From NCBI GenBank assembly GCA_028713675.1, contig JAQTNV010000002.1:105433-169432 (forward strand): DNA of 64,000 nucleotides, in the 5' to 3' direction. A model generated the notes under the pieces. It did not search any database. It was not told the origin of the DNA and was given only the letters and a program-made list of their open reading frames with translations. Below are positions 37,401 to 45,647 of this stretch, piece by piece. Every line of letters starts with the position of its first letter. Within the stretch, counting starts at the first letter, position 1. Made by a program: the position numbers and the translations under genes. Source of the stretch: a bacterium (GTDB lineage Bacteria > Desulfobacterota > JAPLJL01).

Positions 37401-40100
37401 CTATTGCCTCGACCCCCTGACAATCTCCTCCAAATCAATGAAATTGGCCGTTGAGATACCCCGGTACCATTCCGGACGGCAGGTGAGGACGACCACCTGG
37501 TTCTGCTGGGCCGCCTCCTCCAGAATGGCCAGAGCACGGTTCAGGCGGCCAGAATCGGTAAACGCAAGAACATCGTCGAGGACCACCAGCTGCCGCTCGT
37601 CCCTAGACAGCACCTCTGCCAGGGCCAGGCGAGTAACGAAATATAATTGCTCCTGCTCGCCCCCCGAGAGTTCGCCCGGGGCGGCGTTGACCTCCGCCTC
37701 CCGGGGAACCACGTGGACCGGCTCGAAGGTCTCCCCCAGCCTCACCCGGCCAAACCGGGGTCCGGCGATCCGCATCAGGTTCCTGGTCACGATGCTCTCA
37801 ACCGGAGCCGTAACCCCCGCCAGGGTCTCCGACCGGCAGACGGCCACCGTACCGTGCAAAAGCCTGATCGCGTCCATCTGGAGCTTTTCCCTTGCCGTTT
37901 CCGCCTCCAGCCGCGCGACCTTCTCCTCAGCCATGGCCAGGGCACTATAGGAACCGTCCTTCTCTAGCAGAAGGAGACTGCCCTCTTCGATCTTTTCGGA
38001 TTCGAGACTCATCCTCGCCGTATCCACCGCGGCCTTCAGCCGAAGCTCGAGTTTTTTAACATCCTCCCGCGGGTCGACACCATAGACGGAAAGCTTCCCC
38101 TCGATCTCCCCCAAAACCGTCTTCGCGGCATGCCATTCCAAGGCAGCTTTATCGAGTCCTTCGTTCCTTTTTACATCGTCCAATCCGTCGGAGGTCAAGC
38201 CCTGAATACGCCGCCGGATAATTTCAATCTGTTTTTCCTGTTCCGCCATCCCGGCCTCGGCCTTGGCCTTCCTTTCCCGCGCCACGGAAAGGGCGTCCCG
38301 GGCCTTTTCCCAGGACCGCTCCGCCGGATCCACCGCCGCAATAAAGGTTTTCTGTATGGCGTCGGCCTCCTCCTCCAGCCTCTTCGCCTCTGGACCCTTT
38401 TTCCTCCAATCGGCATGCTGCTCCAGGACGACCTCCATTTCCGCCCCGGCCTTACTTCTCTCCTGCTCGATCTCCTCAACCGTTCTCCCCGCCAGGATGG
38501 AGTCAAGCCGCGTCTTCGCCTGCTCCACCTGTCGGTCCAGGTCGTCGGCCTTCTCCTTGAGCACCTCCAGGGCGCCGATATCCGACCCACCGTAGACCCG
38601 AGTCAGTTCCTCGAGCTTCTTGCCGGCCTTGTCCCGCTCCGCCCGGAGCGTCTCGGCCGACTCGGAAGGCCCCCGCGCCCGCAGGCGGGCCACCCCGGGG
38701 ATGGCCACGACCACCTCGCCCATCCCCTTGATCTCGACGGGAGCGTCCGCCGCAAGCCTGCGTTTGCCGGTTTTCTCACCCGCCACCACTTCAATGCCGA
38801 TATCCTTTTCCGGAACGACCTCCAACGATATCAGGGCTGCATCCAGCTTGGTCTGCGCGTCATCCCGGAGCTTTAATACCTTCAGGATCTCGCGCATGGC
38901 CTTCGCATCGGGTGCCACCAGGCGGGAGCGCAGGCCTTTGAGATCTTCATGCTCCTTTAACGCCTTTTTCGCCTGGTCGAGAAGGCGTTTGGCCGCACCC
39001 TCCCGCTCCTGGGCGCGGGTCAAAACCCCCGCCGCCCGAGCCCGGGACTGGGCCTTGTCCACCTTCTCCCGGCCCTTGCGGAGATCCTCCAGAGCCGCCC
39101 TCGCCGCCGCCTCGGCCGCCTCCCTTTCCGCCACTTCCCTCCCTATCAAGGGAAGGTCCTGGCCGAGTTTTTCCACCGACATCTCCGCCGATTTGAGTTC
39201 CGCCCGGGCCGAGCCTATTGCCTCGAGCCGAGCCTTGATCTCCTTGTGCCGGGCCTCGGCGGCCTTCGCCTGCCCCTCCTGCCTGCCCTTCTCCGACATA
39301 AGTTCCTGGTATTCCCCTGCCCTCCTCCGCGTCTCCCCGAGCGCGGAGGTGATCGCCTCCGAATCCCTCTGGGCCTGGGCGCGCATCCCCCTCAGATCCT
39401 CCACCCGCCTGGAGGATTCCTCGAATGCCTGATATTTGCCCAATAACTCCTTCAGCTTCTGCCGGGCATCCTCCAGTTCCCCCTGGAGCCTTTTAAGATC
39501 GGTCCCGGTCCTTGGCTCTCCTTTGCCAGTAAAAAAACTCTCATAAACCTGCTCAATCCGTCCTTCCAGTGGGCTGCCGGCCACCTGAACGCCCAAAAAC
39601 CCCCTGATGCTGGTCACCAAGTCGGCGGACAAAGCGGGCATAACCAAGTTACTCTGAGGAGCCCAGAGAACCTGGGCCAAGCCCCAGTTCTCCGTCTTGG
39701 ATCCCTTTCCTTGGGCGGGGCTCTTCAAGAACAGGGTCCGGATCCTTTCATCCGCCTCCCTCCCCTCGGACAAGGAAACAAACCGATCCCCCTCCTTCCT
39801 TTCCAGCCTGGAGACGATCGCCATGAGAAACCTCTTGGTGAACTTGTACTCCACCCCCTCGTGAAAAACCTCAGCGACTACAGTCGGATTGAGCTCCCGG
39901 CCCCAGGGCCGGAGGCTTTTAAACTCCTCGCCCTTGGCAGTATGTCCGTCCAGAATCCCCCGTCGGAGCGCCTCGAAAAGGGTTGACTTGCCCGTGCCGT
40001 TGGGTGCGTAGAGGATATTGAGCCCCTCGACAAAGGGGCCAACCGCCACCTCCTCGGGAAAGCACTTCCAGCCCTCAACCTTGATCGACCTAAGAATCAT
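37401..40100 (-). CDS. SMC/Rad50-like ATPase (YhaN/SbcC-type)
   Basis: 899 residues. N-terminal APNGTGKSTLFEALR (Walker A), long coiled coils (about 200-380 and 480-720), a strand-rich middle insert (EVVAGEKTGKRRLAADAPVE, VVVAIPGVARLRARG), and C-terminal signature ELSGGEQEQLYFVTRLALAE and Walker B QLVVLDDVLAFTD. Only three Cys occur and no CxxC, so the Rad50 zinc hook is absent. Asp-Asp in Walker B, instead of Asp-Glu, is as I recall it from YhaN-like proteins. It overlaps the nuclease gene by 4 bp and should form a DNA-end-processing complex with it. Confidence 0.85.
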   Translation of the reverse strand: MILRSIKVEGWKCFPEEVAVGPFVEGLNILYAPNGTGKSTLFEALRRGILDGHTAKGEEFKSLRPWGRELNPTVVAEVFHEGVEYKFTKRFLMAIVSRLERKEGDRFVSLSEGREADERIRTLFLKSPAQGKGSKTENWGLAQVLWAPQSNLVMPALSADLVTSIRGFLGVQVAGSPLEGRIEQVYESFFTGKGEPRTGTDLKRLQGELEDARQKLKELLGKYQAFEESSRRVEDLRGMRAQAQRDSEAITSALGETRRRAGEYQELMSEKGRQEGQAKAAEARHKEIKARLEAIGSARAELKSAEMSVEKLGQDLPLIGREVAEREAAEAAARAALEDLRKGREKVDKAQSRARAAGVLTRAQEREGAAKRLLDQAKKALKEHEDLKGLRSRLVAPDAKAMREILKVLKLRDDAQTKLDAALISLEVVPEKDIGIEVVAGEKTGKRRLAADAPVEIKGMGEVVVAIPGVARLRARGPSESAETLRAERDKAGKKLEELTRVYGGSDIGALEVLKEKADDLDRQVEQAKTRLDSILAGRTVEEIEQERSKAGAEMEVVLEQHADWRKKGPEAKRLEEEADAIQKTFIAAVDPAERSWEKARDALSVARERKAKAEAGMAEQEKQIEIIRRRIQGLTSDGLDDVKRNEGLDKAALEWHAAKTVLGEIEGKLSVYGVDPREDVKKLELRLKAAVDTARMSLESEKIEEGSLLLLEKDGSYSALAMAEEKVARLEAETAREKLQMDAIRLLHGTVAVCRSETLAGVTAPVESIVTRNLMRIAGPRFGRVRLGETFEPVHVVPREAEVNAAPGELSGGEQEQLYFVTRLALAEVLSRDERQLVVLDDVLAFTDSGRLNRALAILEEAAQQNQVVVLTCRPEWYRGISTANFIDLEEIVRGSRQ

Positions 40101-41224
40101 TTCCCACCCCCTTCCTGGAGGGCGTAAAGCTCGAGAAGGGCCCGGGCCGCGATCGCCGGGGTAACCCCCTCTGGACGGGCTTCCCGGTTTTCCGGGTCGG
40201 CCATCGCCCGGAGCCTTTCGGCGGCCTGCCGGATCACACCCGCGGGCAACCCGGCGACCCAGCTCTCATCCGCCGGGGAAGGAAGAACTCCGCTTGAATT
40301 CACACGGCCGAACAAAAACTTGGCGGCCACCACCTCCTCCAACCGCTGGAGCTCGCCCCGGTCATCCGCCGGGAGAAAACCCGTGATCAAAATATCGAGT
40401 AGCATCGCCTCCGGCCTCTCCAGGCGCTCCACCCGCTCCCGGATCCGGGCCAGATCCCCGGCTTCCCTCAAAATCTCCGATATAGCTTCCCATCGCAGTC
40501 CGCCCACCGGCACCGATCTCACCACCGGCCTCTCCCCTGGACCCGGGACCTCGACGATCAACGCATTCCCGCTGTCCCGTTCCCCGAACCTCGTCTGCTC
40601 GTAGGTGCCGGAATAGGCCATGCGGACCGCCCCCCCGGCATCCGGGTACAGGGTTGTGGAATGCCAGTGGCCCAGGGCCAGATAATCGAGCCCGCACCGG
40701 ACGGCCGCATCCGCCGGAACCGGATAGAAAGGCTCTTCCTGATGAATGTTCCCCACTGTCCCGTGGGCGATGCCAATCCTGATTCCCCCCAACTGCCCCG
40801 CTTGAATCCACGCGGTGGGATCCAAACGGGCGTTCTTGGAAAACACGGGGCAGGGAAACAGAACCCCGCCCGGGATCTCGACCGGCTCGGCCTTCCTCAA
40901 AACTCTTATGTTGGAAGCCGAGGCCCACGCTGGATGTTCCCACACCGAACCTGGGGTCAGCGGATCGTGGTTCCCCGGGATCACATAGACCGGACCGCCG
41001 AACTTCGCCAAAATGTCGACCACCCGCTGGACCATGACCCGGTCCACGGCGTTGTCTTCGAAGGTGTCCCCCGCGAGGAGGATGAACTCCACCCCCTCGC
41101 TTCGGGCAAGCTCAACGACCCGCCGGGCAGCGGCCAGTCTCTCCTCCCGCACCCGCTCTCCGGCGGGACCTGTATGCGTGGCCTTCATTCCGACCTGCCA
41201 ATCCCCCGTGTGAAGGAATTTCAT
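40097..41224 (-). CDS. Metallophosphoesterase, Mre11/SbcD/YhaO-like nuclease
   Basis: 375 residues of the calcineurin-like superfamily. Metal-binding motifs: LHTGDWQVG (D-x-H variant with GDW), LLAGDTFED, IPGNHDPL, IAHGTVGN and LALGHWHSTTLYP. N-terminal order and the GHWH ending match Mre11/SbcD/YhaO DNA nucleases. The C-terminal ~130 residues would be the capping and ATPase-docking region. Start ATG at 41224 follows GGGGGAGACGAA. First gene of a five-gene minus-strand cluster with the ATPase and three small proteins. Confidence 0.88.
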   Translation of the reverse strand: MKFLHTGDWQVGMKATHTGPAGERVREERLAAARRVVELARSEGVEFILLAGDTFEDNAVDRVMVQRVVDILAKFGGPVYVIPGNHDPLTPGSVWEHPAWASASNIRVLRKAEPVEIPGGVLFPCPVFSKNARLDPTAWIQAGQLGGIRIGIAHGTVGNIHQEEPFYPVPADAAVRCGLDYLALGHWHSTTLYPDAGGAVRMAYSGTYEQTRFGERDSGNALIVEVPGPGERPVVRSVPVGGLRWEAISEILREAGDLARIRERVERLERPEAMLLDILITGFLPADDRGELQRLEEVVAAKFLFGRVNSSGVLPSPADESWVAGLPAGVIRQAAERLRAMADPENREARPEGVTPAIAARALLELYALQEGGGK

Positions 41225-41272
41225 TTCGTCTCCCCCTTTTTTTCTCTATTTATAAATATTGAAGAACCCGAG

Positions 41273-41290
41273 TGACAGGGAATGTCACCC
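41273..41290 (-). promoter_or_regulatory. Shared dyad site upstream of the nuclease/SMC operon
   Basis: Minus-strand GGGTGACATTCCCTGTCA, identical to the site before tcmP; here the dyad extends to GTGACA/TGTCAC. It begins 49 bp before the nuclease ATG and is followed toward the gene by CAATATTTATAAATAG, a possible -10 region. Likely operator of a regulator common to both operons. Confidence 0.6.
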
Positions 41291-41354
41291 TGTTCCTCCT
41301 GCAACGAGGATTCCGTTGATCGTTTTTGCCTTTTCACATGCCACGTCTTCCTCG

Positions 41355-41954
41355 TCAATTTACGCCTGCAGAACCTGAGCAGCCAGCATACTTCGCCGCC
41401 AAACCTTCAGACGTCCAGAGTCGCTTGAAGACCTTGTCCAAATCATTAAGCCAAACTCCTAAATGCATCTTTTCGGTGAACAAATTGTTCATCGCGGGGC
41501 CGAACCTTACACTCCATTCGTTTCCGTCTTTTTTAATTTCCATCGAATACGTACCGGAGTCAATCGGCTTACCGTAGGCATCGAATTCATCAATAGTATA
41601 TGAGAGTCGCTTCCGGGTTAAATCCATCGAATCTTCCACCTGTAAGCCCTGCACGGTAAAGTACCCTCCTTTTCCGATGGTCAAGGCGCCGAGTGATGAG
41701 GTGGCTATCGCTTTATGATAAAGTCGCATGACGTCGAGGAAGCCGTTCCGCACCCCATCGAATTTGGGACCTGAAACCTTGGCAATAACTCCCTGCACGG
41801 CGCTCTCAGATAGCACTATCTTTGCGCACTGAGGACCGGCGTCTTCCGGCTCGTTCTGGTGTTCGGAAGAACCCGTTGGCGCCACCCGCCCCCCGCCTTT
41901 GCAGGTGGTGAGGACCAGGGATAGAACGAGAAAGACCACAGACAGTTGTTTCAT
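41355..41954 (-). CDS. Putative lipoprotein (199 aa)
   Basis: Starts MKQLSVVFLVLSLVLTTCKG: an n-region, hydrophobic core and a Cys lipobox (LTTC) give a signal-peptidase II site near residue 18. The mature part begins with a flexible Gly/Pro/Glu linker and continues as a mixed domain (QGLQVEDSMDLTRKRLSYTI). No family recognised. ATG 41954 has GGAGGAGGTG upstream; the ORF extends to 41981 without support. Unusual as an exported protein inside an otherwise DNA-related island. Confidence 0.65.
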   Translation of the reverse strand: MKQLSVVFLVLSLVLTTCKGGGRVAPTGSSEHQNEPEDAGPQCAKIVLSESAVQGVIAKVSGPKFDGVRNGFLDVMRLYHKAIATSSLGALTIGKGGYFTVQGLQVEDSMDLTRKRLSYTIDEFDAYGKPIDSGTYSMEIKKDGNEWSVRFGPAMNNLFTEKMHLGVWLNDLDKVFKRLWTSEGLAAKYAGCSGSAGVN

Positions 41955-42101
41955 GGAGCACCTCCTCCGGTTATGTCCCAATTAGGAAATCTCCTCACCA
42001 AAATCAATAACCGCCGATTAAATCGTTCGCTTTATCCCCCTCAACAGGCTCAACCGGGCATTTCGGAATACCCGTCAAGCAACCTTGCCCTGCTACTTTT
42101 T

Positions 42102-42725
42102 TCAAGGTTTCTGAAATATTATCTTCCCCTGGCCATCGTAGAGTTCTAAGGCCGGGGTCTTCTTGTCCACCGCCATAAACGCCCGTATCTTTTCCTGAGC
42201 ATCGAGGAGACCAAGGGCTGATCCTTCCCCGGATACCACTATCTTTACCCGCTCCTTTTTTTGGGCATCAAAGAGGGTAAGGAACGGGTTTCCCTCGTCC
42301 AACCCTAGTATTGCTCGTTTCTCCCCCCGGGCATCGCTAATAAAAAGAGCCGGCCAATCCTTGTTTACCTGTAATTGTGCCTGTTTTTCCCCCTGGTCAC
42401 CGAAAAGGAAAATGGCTGATCCAAGCTTGGTTACCTCTATTCCTGCTCGTACCTTTTCCTGGGTATCATAAAAGTTAAGGCTCGGAGTTCCATCACTGTC
42501 TACTTCCAAAACTGCCCGTGTCTTCCCATGGTCGTCTACGACCTCAAGTTTCTGGCAACGGATTGTTTTTTCGATATCCTTTCCCTTTCCTCCTGCCCTG
42601 ACACAGGAAACCAACAATGGACCCGCCCAGACGCTAGCTGCAAGCGCAAGGACAAGACCTATAACCAAGATGCGGTAATGCCGAACGCTCTTCTCCAAAA
42701 CCCCGAGACGCTCTTCAATGGTCAT
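42102..42725 (-). CDS. Membrane-anchored beta-repeat protein
   Basis: 207 residues. An N-terminal helix (YRILVIGLVLALAASVWAGP, about 19-38) anchors it in the inner membrane; the rest faces out and is made of about six 24-residue units, e.g. KLEVVDDHGKTRAVLEVDSD, ALFISDARGEKRAILGLDEG, PFLTLFDAQKKERVKIVVSG, ALELYDGQGKIIFQKP. These are the same D..G..RA.L...G.P.L.L units as the protein at 36084-36485. The start at 42725 has GGAGGAGGA directly upstream. A short coiled coil (MTIEERLGVLEKSVR) precedes the membrane helix. Confidence 0.7.
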   Translation of the reverse strand: MTIEERLGVLEKSVRHYRILVIGLVLALAASVWAGPLLVSCVRAGGKGKDIEKTIRCQKLEVVDDHGKTRAVLEVDSDGTPSLNFYDTQEKVRAGIEVTKLGSAIFLFGDQGEKQAQLQVNKDWPALFISDARGEKRAILGLDEGNPFLTLFDAQKKERVKIVVSGEGSALGLLDAQEKIRAFMAVDKKTPALELYDGQGKIIFQKP

Positions 42726-42887
42726 TCCTCCTCCTCTCCACGTTCGTGGAAAATCCCTCATAAACCCCGATGTGGCTATTCGTCATAAATACCACCGACA
42801 GACTACTAAATCAAGTCAATTTGTAGTTCTTGGATTGTTTTTTCCCCGTCTGATCCAGCGTATTTTGGTGATTAAAAAGGAGTCGAC

Positions 42888-43226
42888 ATGGGTAAAAAAA
42901 CCGGGATACCTGAATTCGGGAAACAGCTACGCGTGCTGCGAAAATCTCGAGGGCTCAGCCAAGAGAAACTGGCTGGCCATGCTGACCTTCATTATAAATT
43001 TATCGGGGAAATCGAGCGGGGAATCTCGGACATTCGGCTATCAAGCCTGATCAAACTCGCCAAGGCCTTCGACCTCGAGCCAGTCGATTTTTTTGCTTTA
43101 ATTTTCCATAAGGAGCCTCTGCCGTCCGAGGCTCTGCAGGTCATCGATGTTGTCCTGCAAATATCCAGGCGGAAAGACCGAAAGAAGCTTCAGAAGCTTA
43201 AAACGTTCGTCAAAGATATCCTTTAA
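42888..43226 (+). CDS. XRE-family transcriptional regulator
   Basis: 112 residues. Residues 10-65 form a Cro/C1-type helix-turn-helix: FGKQLRVLRKSRGLSQEKLA, GHADLHYKFIGEIERGISDI, LSSLIKLAKAFDLEPVDFFA. A basic helical tail follows. AAAAAGGAGTCGAC is a strong ribosome site. It is divergent from the membrane beta-repeat gene and could control it or the shared dyad sites (inference). Confidence 0.88.
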   Translation: MGKKTGIPEFGKQLRVLRKSRGLSQEKLAGHADLHYKFIGEIERGISDIRLSSLIKLAKAFDLEPVDFFALIFHKEPLPSEALQVIDVVLQISRRKDRKKLQKLKTFVKDIL

Positions 43227-43425
43227 ATCACCCGGCCTACCGGCCTTCGGATCAATCCCCAGATAACGACCTCGACACTGCCGGACATGACCGGTGAGCC
43301 CGAGATCCAAAGGTTAAACCCAAACCCGCTTTCGGTTAGCAGAGATGACAGGTTTGGTTACCAACCAGCCTTTATAAGTACCAAAATGGAAATTGTTTAG
43401 ATGTGCTGAGTCAACGTTTGCGGAA

Positions 43426-44269
43426 TTAGTCTTGTGGTGCAGGTGGGGATTGAGAGTCGTGGCTTGAAAGCGATGGGAGTTTAATATTTCGCACTTTGGC
43501 AAATAATTCCAAAGCTTCTGTTTGGGTCAGTTCGATTCCTTCTCCTCTTTTTTCCTGACGTATTCGCCTAATCAAACGTCTAATAACACCGTTATTTTGA
43601 TATTCCTTTTGTTTCCTAATCATTCTGCATATCATATTAAATTCACGACGAGCCTCTTTCTTTTTTTCTATTGAATCAAAATATTTTGTGAGTTTTATTA
43701 AATCTGCCCCAGAATATTTATTTATATATTTCTTTTTCTGCTTATCCCCTTGACTCCAGTCACCTACGATATGCTCTTTTCGGCTTTCCGACGAGCAGCT
43801 GGAGGGAAAGAGATATCCACATTCCTTTTTTTCCCCTTTTAGTTTTAACTCTTTAACTTTCCTCCAAATAAACTGCGTAGATCGACCCGATATAGAAGCA
43901 ATTTCCAGAATAGAATAGTATCGTCCTTCTTTAAAAATCGGCACGGGTGTTTTTATTTCATTAAAATAATAATGAGTAGTAATTTCCTCGAAATATTTGG
44001 GTTGCCGACCCTTTGAGAATAACGACGCTCTTTTCTCTATCTGCAAAAACTCCCAACAAATAAATATCGGGATATACCTCCCCAAAAAGCGTTTATGCCA
44101 TCGATTGCTCCGAACAATAGTTAATCCGCTATCACTCTTTAAAAAATTAGGATAGCAGAATCCGGTTCGCTTTCAATTGTTTTTCCCCAATCACTATCCC
44201 TTTTATATGTCTCGATAATTGCTCGCTTTCTATTTTATAGAAAAGTTGTCCGCTTTGGTTGAGCACCAT
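43426..44269 (-). pseudogene. AT-rich gene of unknown function, apparently frameshifted
   Basis: Two minus-strand frames seem to be parts of one gene. Frame 1 starts at ATG 44269 (MVLNQSGQLFYKIESEQLSR) and stops at 44147. Frame 2, open from about 44175 to 43426, has no ATG; its sequence just past the stop (NFLKSDSGLTIVRSNRWHKR) is protein-like and continues into a 219-residue stretch with a possible helix-turn-helix (YYSILEIASISGRSTQFIWR). The frame change lies beside a six-base T run (44141-44146). The alternative is an intact gene starting with TTG at 44085. No family recognised. Confidence 0.5.
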
Positions 44270-44476
44270 AAGGAATGACAAATTGAGTGGTGAAACCCAC
44301 GCCATAGAGTGCAGAAGGGAGGATTTTCATAAACATGGAAAAGAAGATTCGTATTAAAAAGCCATCGCGAAAGAATCGAGCAAAAGGGGCGAAAGATTAT
44401 TGAAGAATATTTCAAATGGAAAAGAGTAAGGAAAACCTTTTTATTAACTTCAAAAGAATTGAAAGGAGCGAGTCAA

Positions 44477-44938
44477 ATGAGTAAGAAGCAGAGCGATAAC
44501 GAATTCGAAATCAGCCGGGAACAAGAGGAAGAGATGGAGAATGCGGTCCTGAGCCTCGATGATGAGGAGAGGGTAATTCTTGAGCAACACCTAAACGCCG
44601 CCGATAACCTCGAGGAGTTTCTCGCACTCGCTATGGTTGGGCCATGTCCGAGATGCGGGAGCACACGAGTTGCGGATGGCGAAGATGCGCCGGGGATCGA
44701 GGATATCACCATCGGCATGTGCCTCGATTGCGATTACCTTTGGTGTCTGGACTGCGGGGAGCAGAGTCAACCCGGGGTCGAATGTCCGCATCACGGTGTC
44801 TGCGCTGCTTGCAATGAAGGATCCGGAGAAGACGAGGACGAGGACGACGACAGGCAGGAATTCTGTCTTCGGCCGGTTTGGGAATGTCCGACCATTCTCC
44901 GGTGGCGGGCAGAAAGGAAAAATGAAAGGAGGGAATGA
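44477..44938 (+). CDS. Small zinc-ribbon protein
   Basis: 153 residues. Acidic helical N-terminus (SREQEEEMENAVLSLDDEER) followed by Cys pairs: CPRCG, CLDCDYLWCLDCG, CPHHGVCAAC, giving at least two zinc ribbons, and an acidic spacer (GEDEDEDDD). ATG 44477 has AAAGGAG 8 nt upstream. No named family. Probably a nucleic-acid or protein-binding adaptor (inference). The preceding gap shows no clear gene on the plus strand. Confidence 0.65.
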   Translation: MSKKQSDNEFEISREQEEEMENAVLSLDDEERVILEQHLNAADNLEEFLALAMVGPCPRCGSTRVADGEDAPGIEDITIGMCLDCDYLWCLDCGEQSQPGVECPHHGVCAACNEGSGEDEDEDDDRQEFCLRPVWECPTILRWRAERKNERRE

Positions 44939-45009
44939 GGACACCGAACAAATCAAAGGTCAAATCTGGAATTTATTTTCTATGTCTTTAAAAAGAAAGC
45001 GAGGATAAC

Positions 45010-45348
45010 ATGGGACTTATTGAGTATGAAATCGAAAAGCATCATGTGAAGCGGATTCGGCAAGCATTGAAACGTAGAGGTCTGATCATGGATATGGAGA
45101 AAGGATGGGAAGTTCATGGTCCTCATCCTCCACATATGAATTATCAGGTCTACGTGGGAAATGCTATTCAGGAGGCCGACCCGAAAGCGAAATGTATTTG
45201 TCCCAATGAAAGATATTTTAATCCTGATTGCAAAGCGCACCAGTTGGAGTTTATCGTGGCAATTTATCCGAAAGCCGTGTTCGATATTACCGATGGCGAT
45301 TCTTGGCGCACTCAAAGACCGGACAGCCGTCTTTTTTGCGATGAATGA
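45010..45348 (+). CDS. Hypothetical protein (112 aa)
   Basis: Soluble-looking protein with a helical N-terminus (EYEIEKHHVKRIRQALKRRG) and a Cys/His-containing centre (CICPNERYFNPDCKAHQLEF). ATG follows GCGAGGATAAC. No family recognised. It follows the zinc-ribbon gene by 71 bp and may be co-transcribed. Confidence 0.55.
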   Translation: MGLIEYEIEKHHVKRIRQALKRRGLIMDMEKGWEVHGPHPPHMNYQVYVGNAIQEADPKAKCICPNERYFNPDCKAHQLEFIVAIYPKAVFDITDGDSWRTQRPDSRLFCDE

Positions 45349-45482
45349 AAATCAAGAAATGTTGGGCTGCCTGGAGGCAATCAGAAGGAACCATAAACCT
45401 GGAAAGCGGAGAAGCTTACTAAGGAGGAGGCGCCTCAGGTCGATCTCTCGACACTGCGCGAGGTGGTTGAGTCGCCAAGAAC

Positions 45483-45647
45483 TTGTCTGACTTGGCTTCG
45501 AGGGCGGAGGTACACCCCCTGAAGGTAAAGTTGAACAAGGAGCCGGAGGACTATGCTCTTGAGTTCAAGGTGCGGGCCGAGGCTATAATGGGGAAGCTGA
45601 TCAGAGAAAAGCAGTTAGAGGCTGATGCTGATGGCGTAGTCTGCTTT
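45483..45647 (+). pseudogene. Gene fragment of unknown origin
   Basis: The plus-strand frame encodes VKLNKEPEDYALEFKVRAEA and IMGKLIREKQLEADADG, which looks like real protein. There is no good start, and the frame then runs antisense through the convergent gene at 45648. I read it as the 5' remnant of a gene cut by rearrangement. The stretch 45349-45482 shows nothing definite. Confidence 0.3.

Noticed and set aside
38130-39432. Plus-strand frames of 248 and 270 residues
   Set aside because: Both are antisense to the SMC-like ATPase and have low-complexity Arg/Ser or Leu/Pro composition.
44335-44403. 22-residue basic frame MEKKIRIKKPSRKNRAKG... after a GGGAGG
   Set aside because: The ribosome site is 12 nt away and the peptide has no other support.
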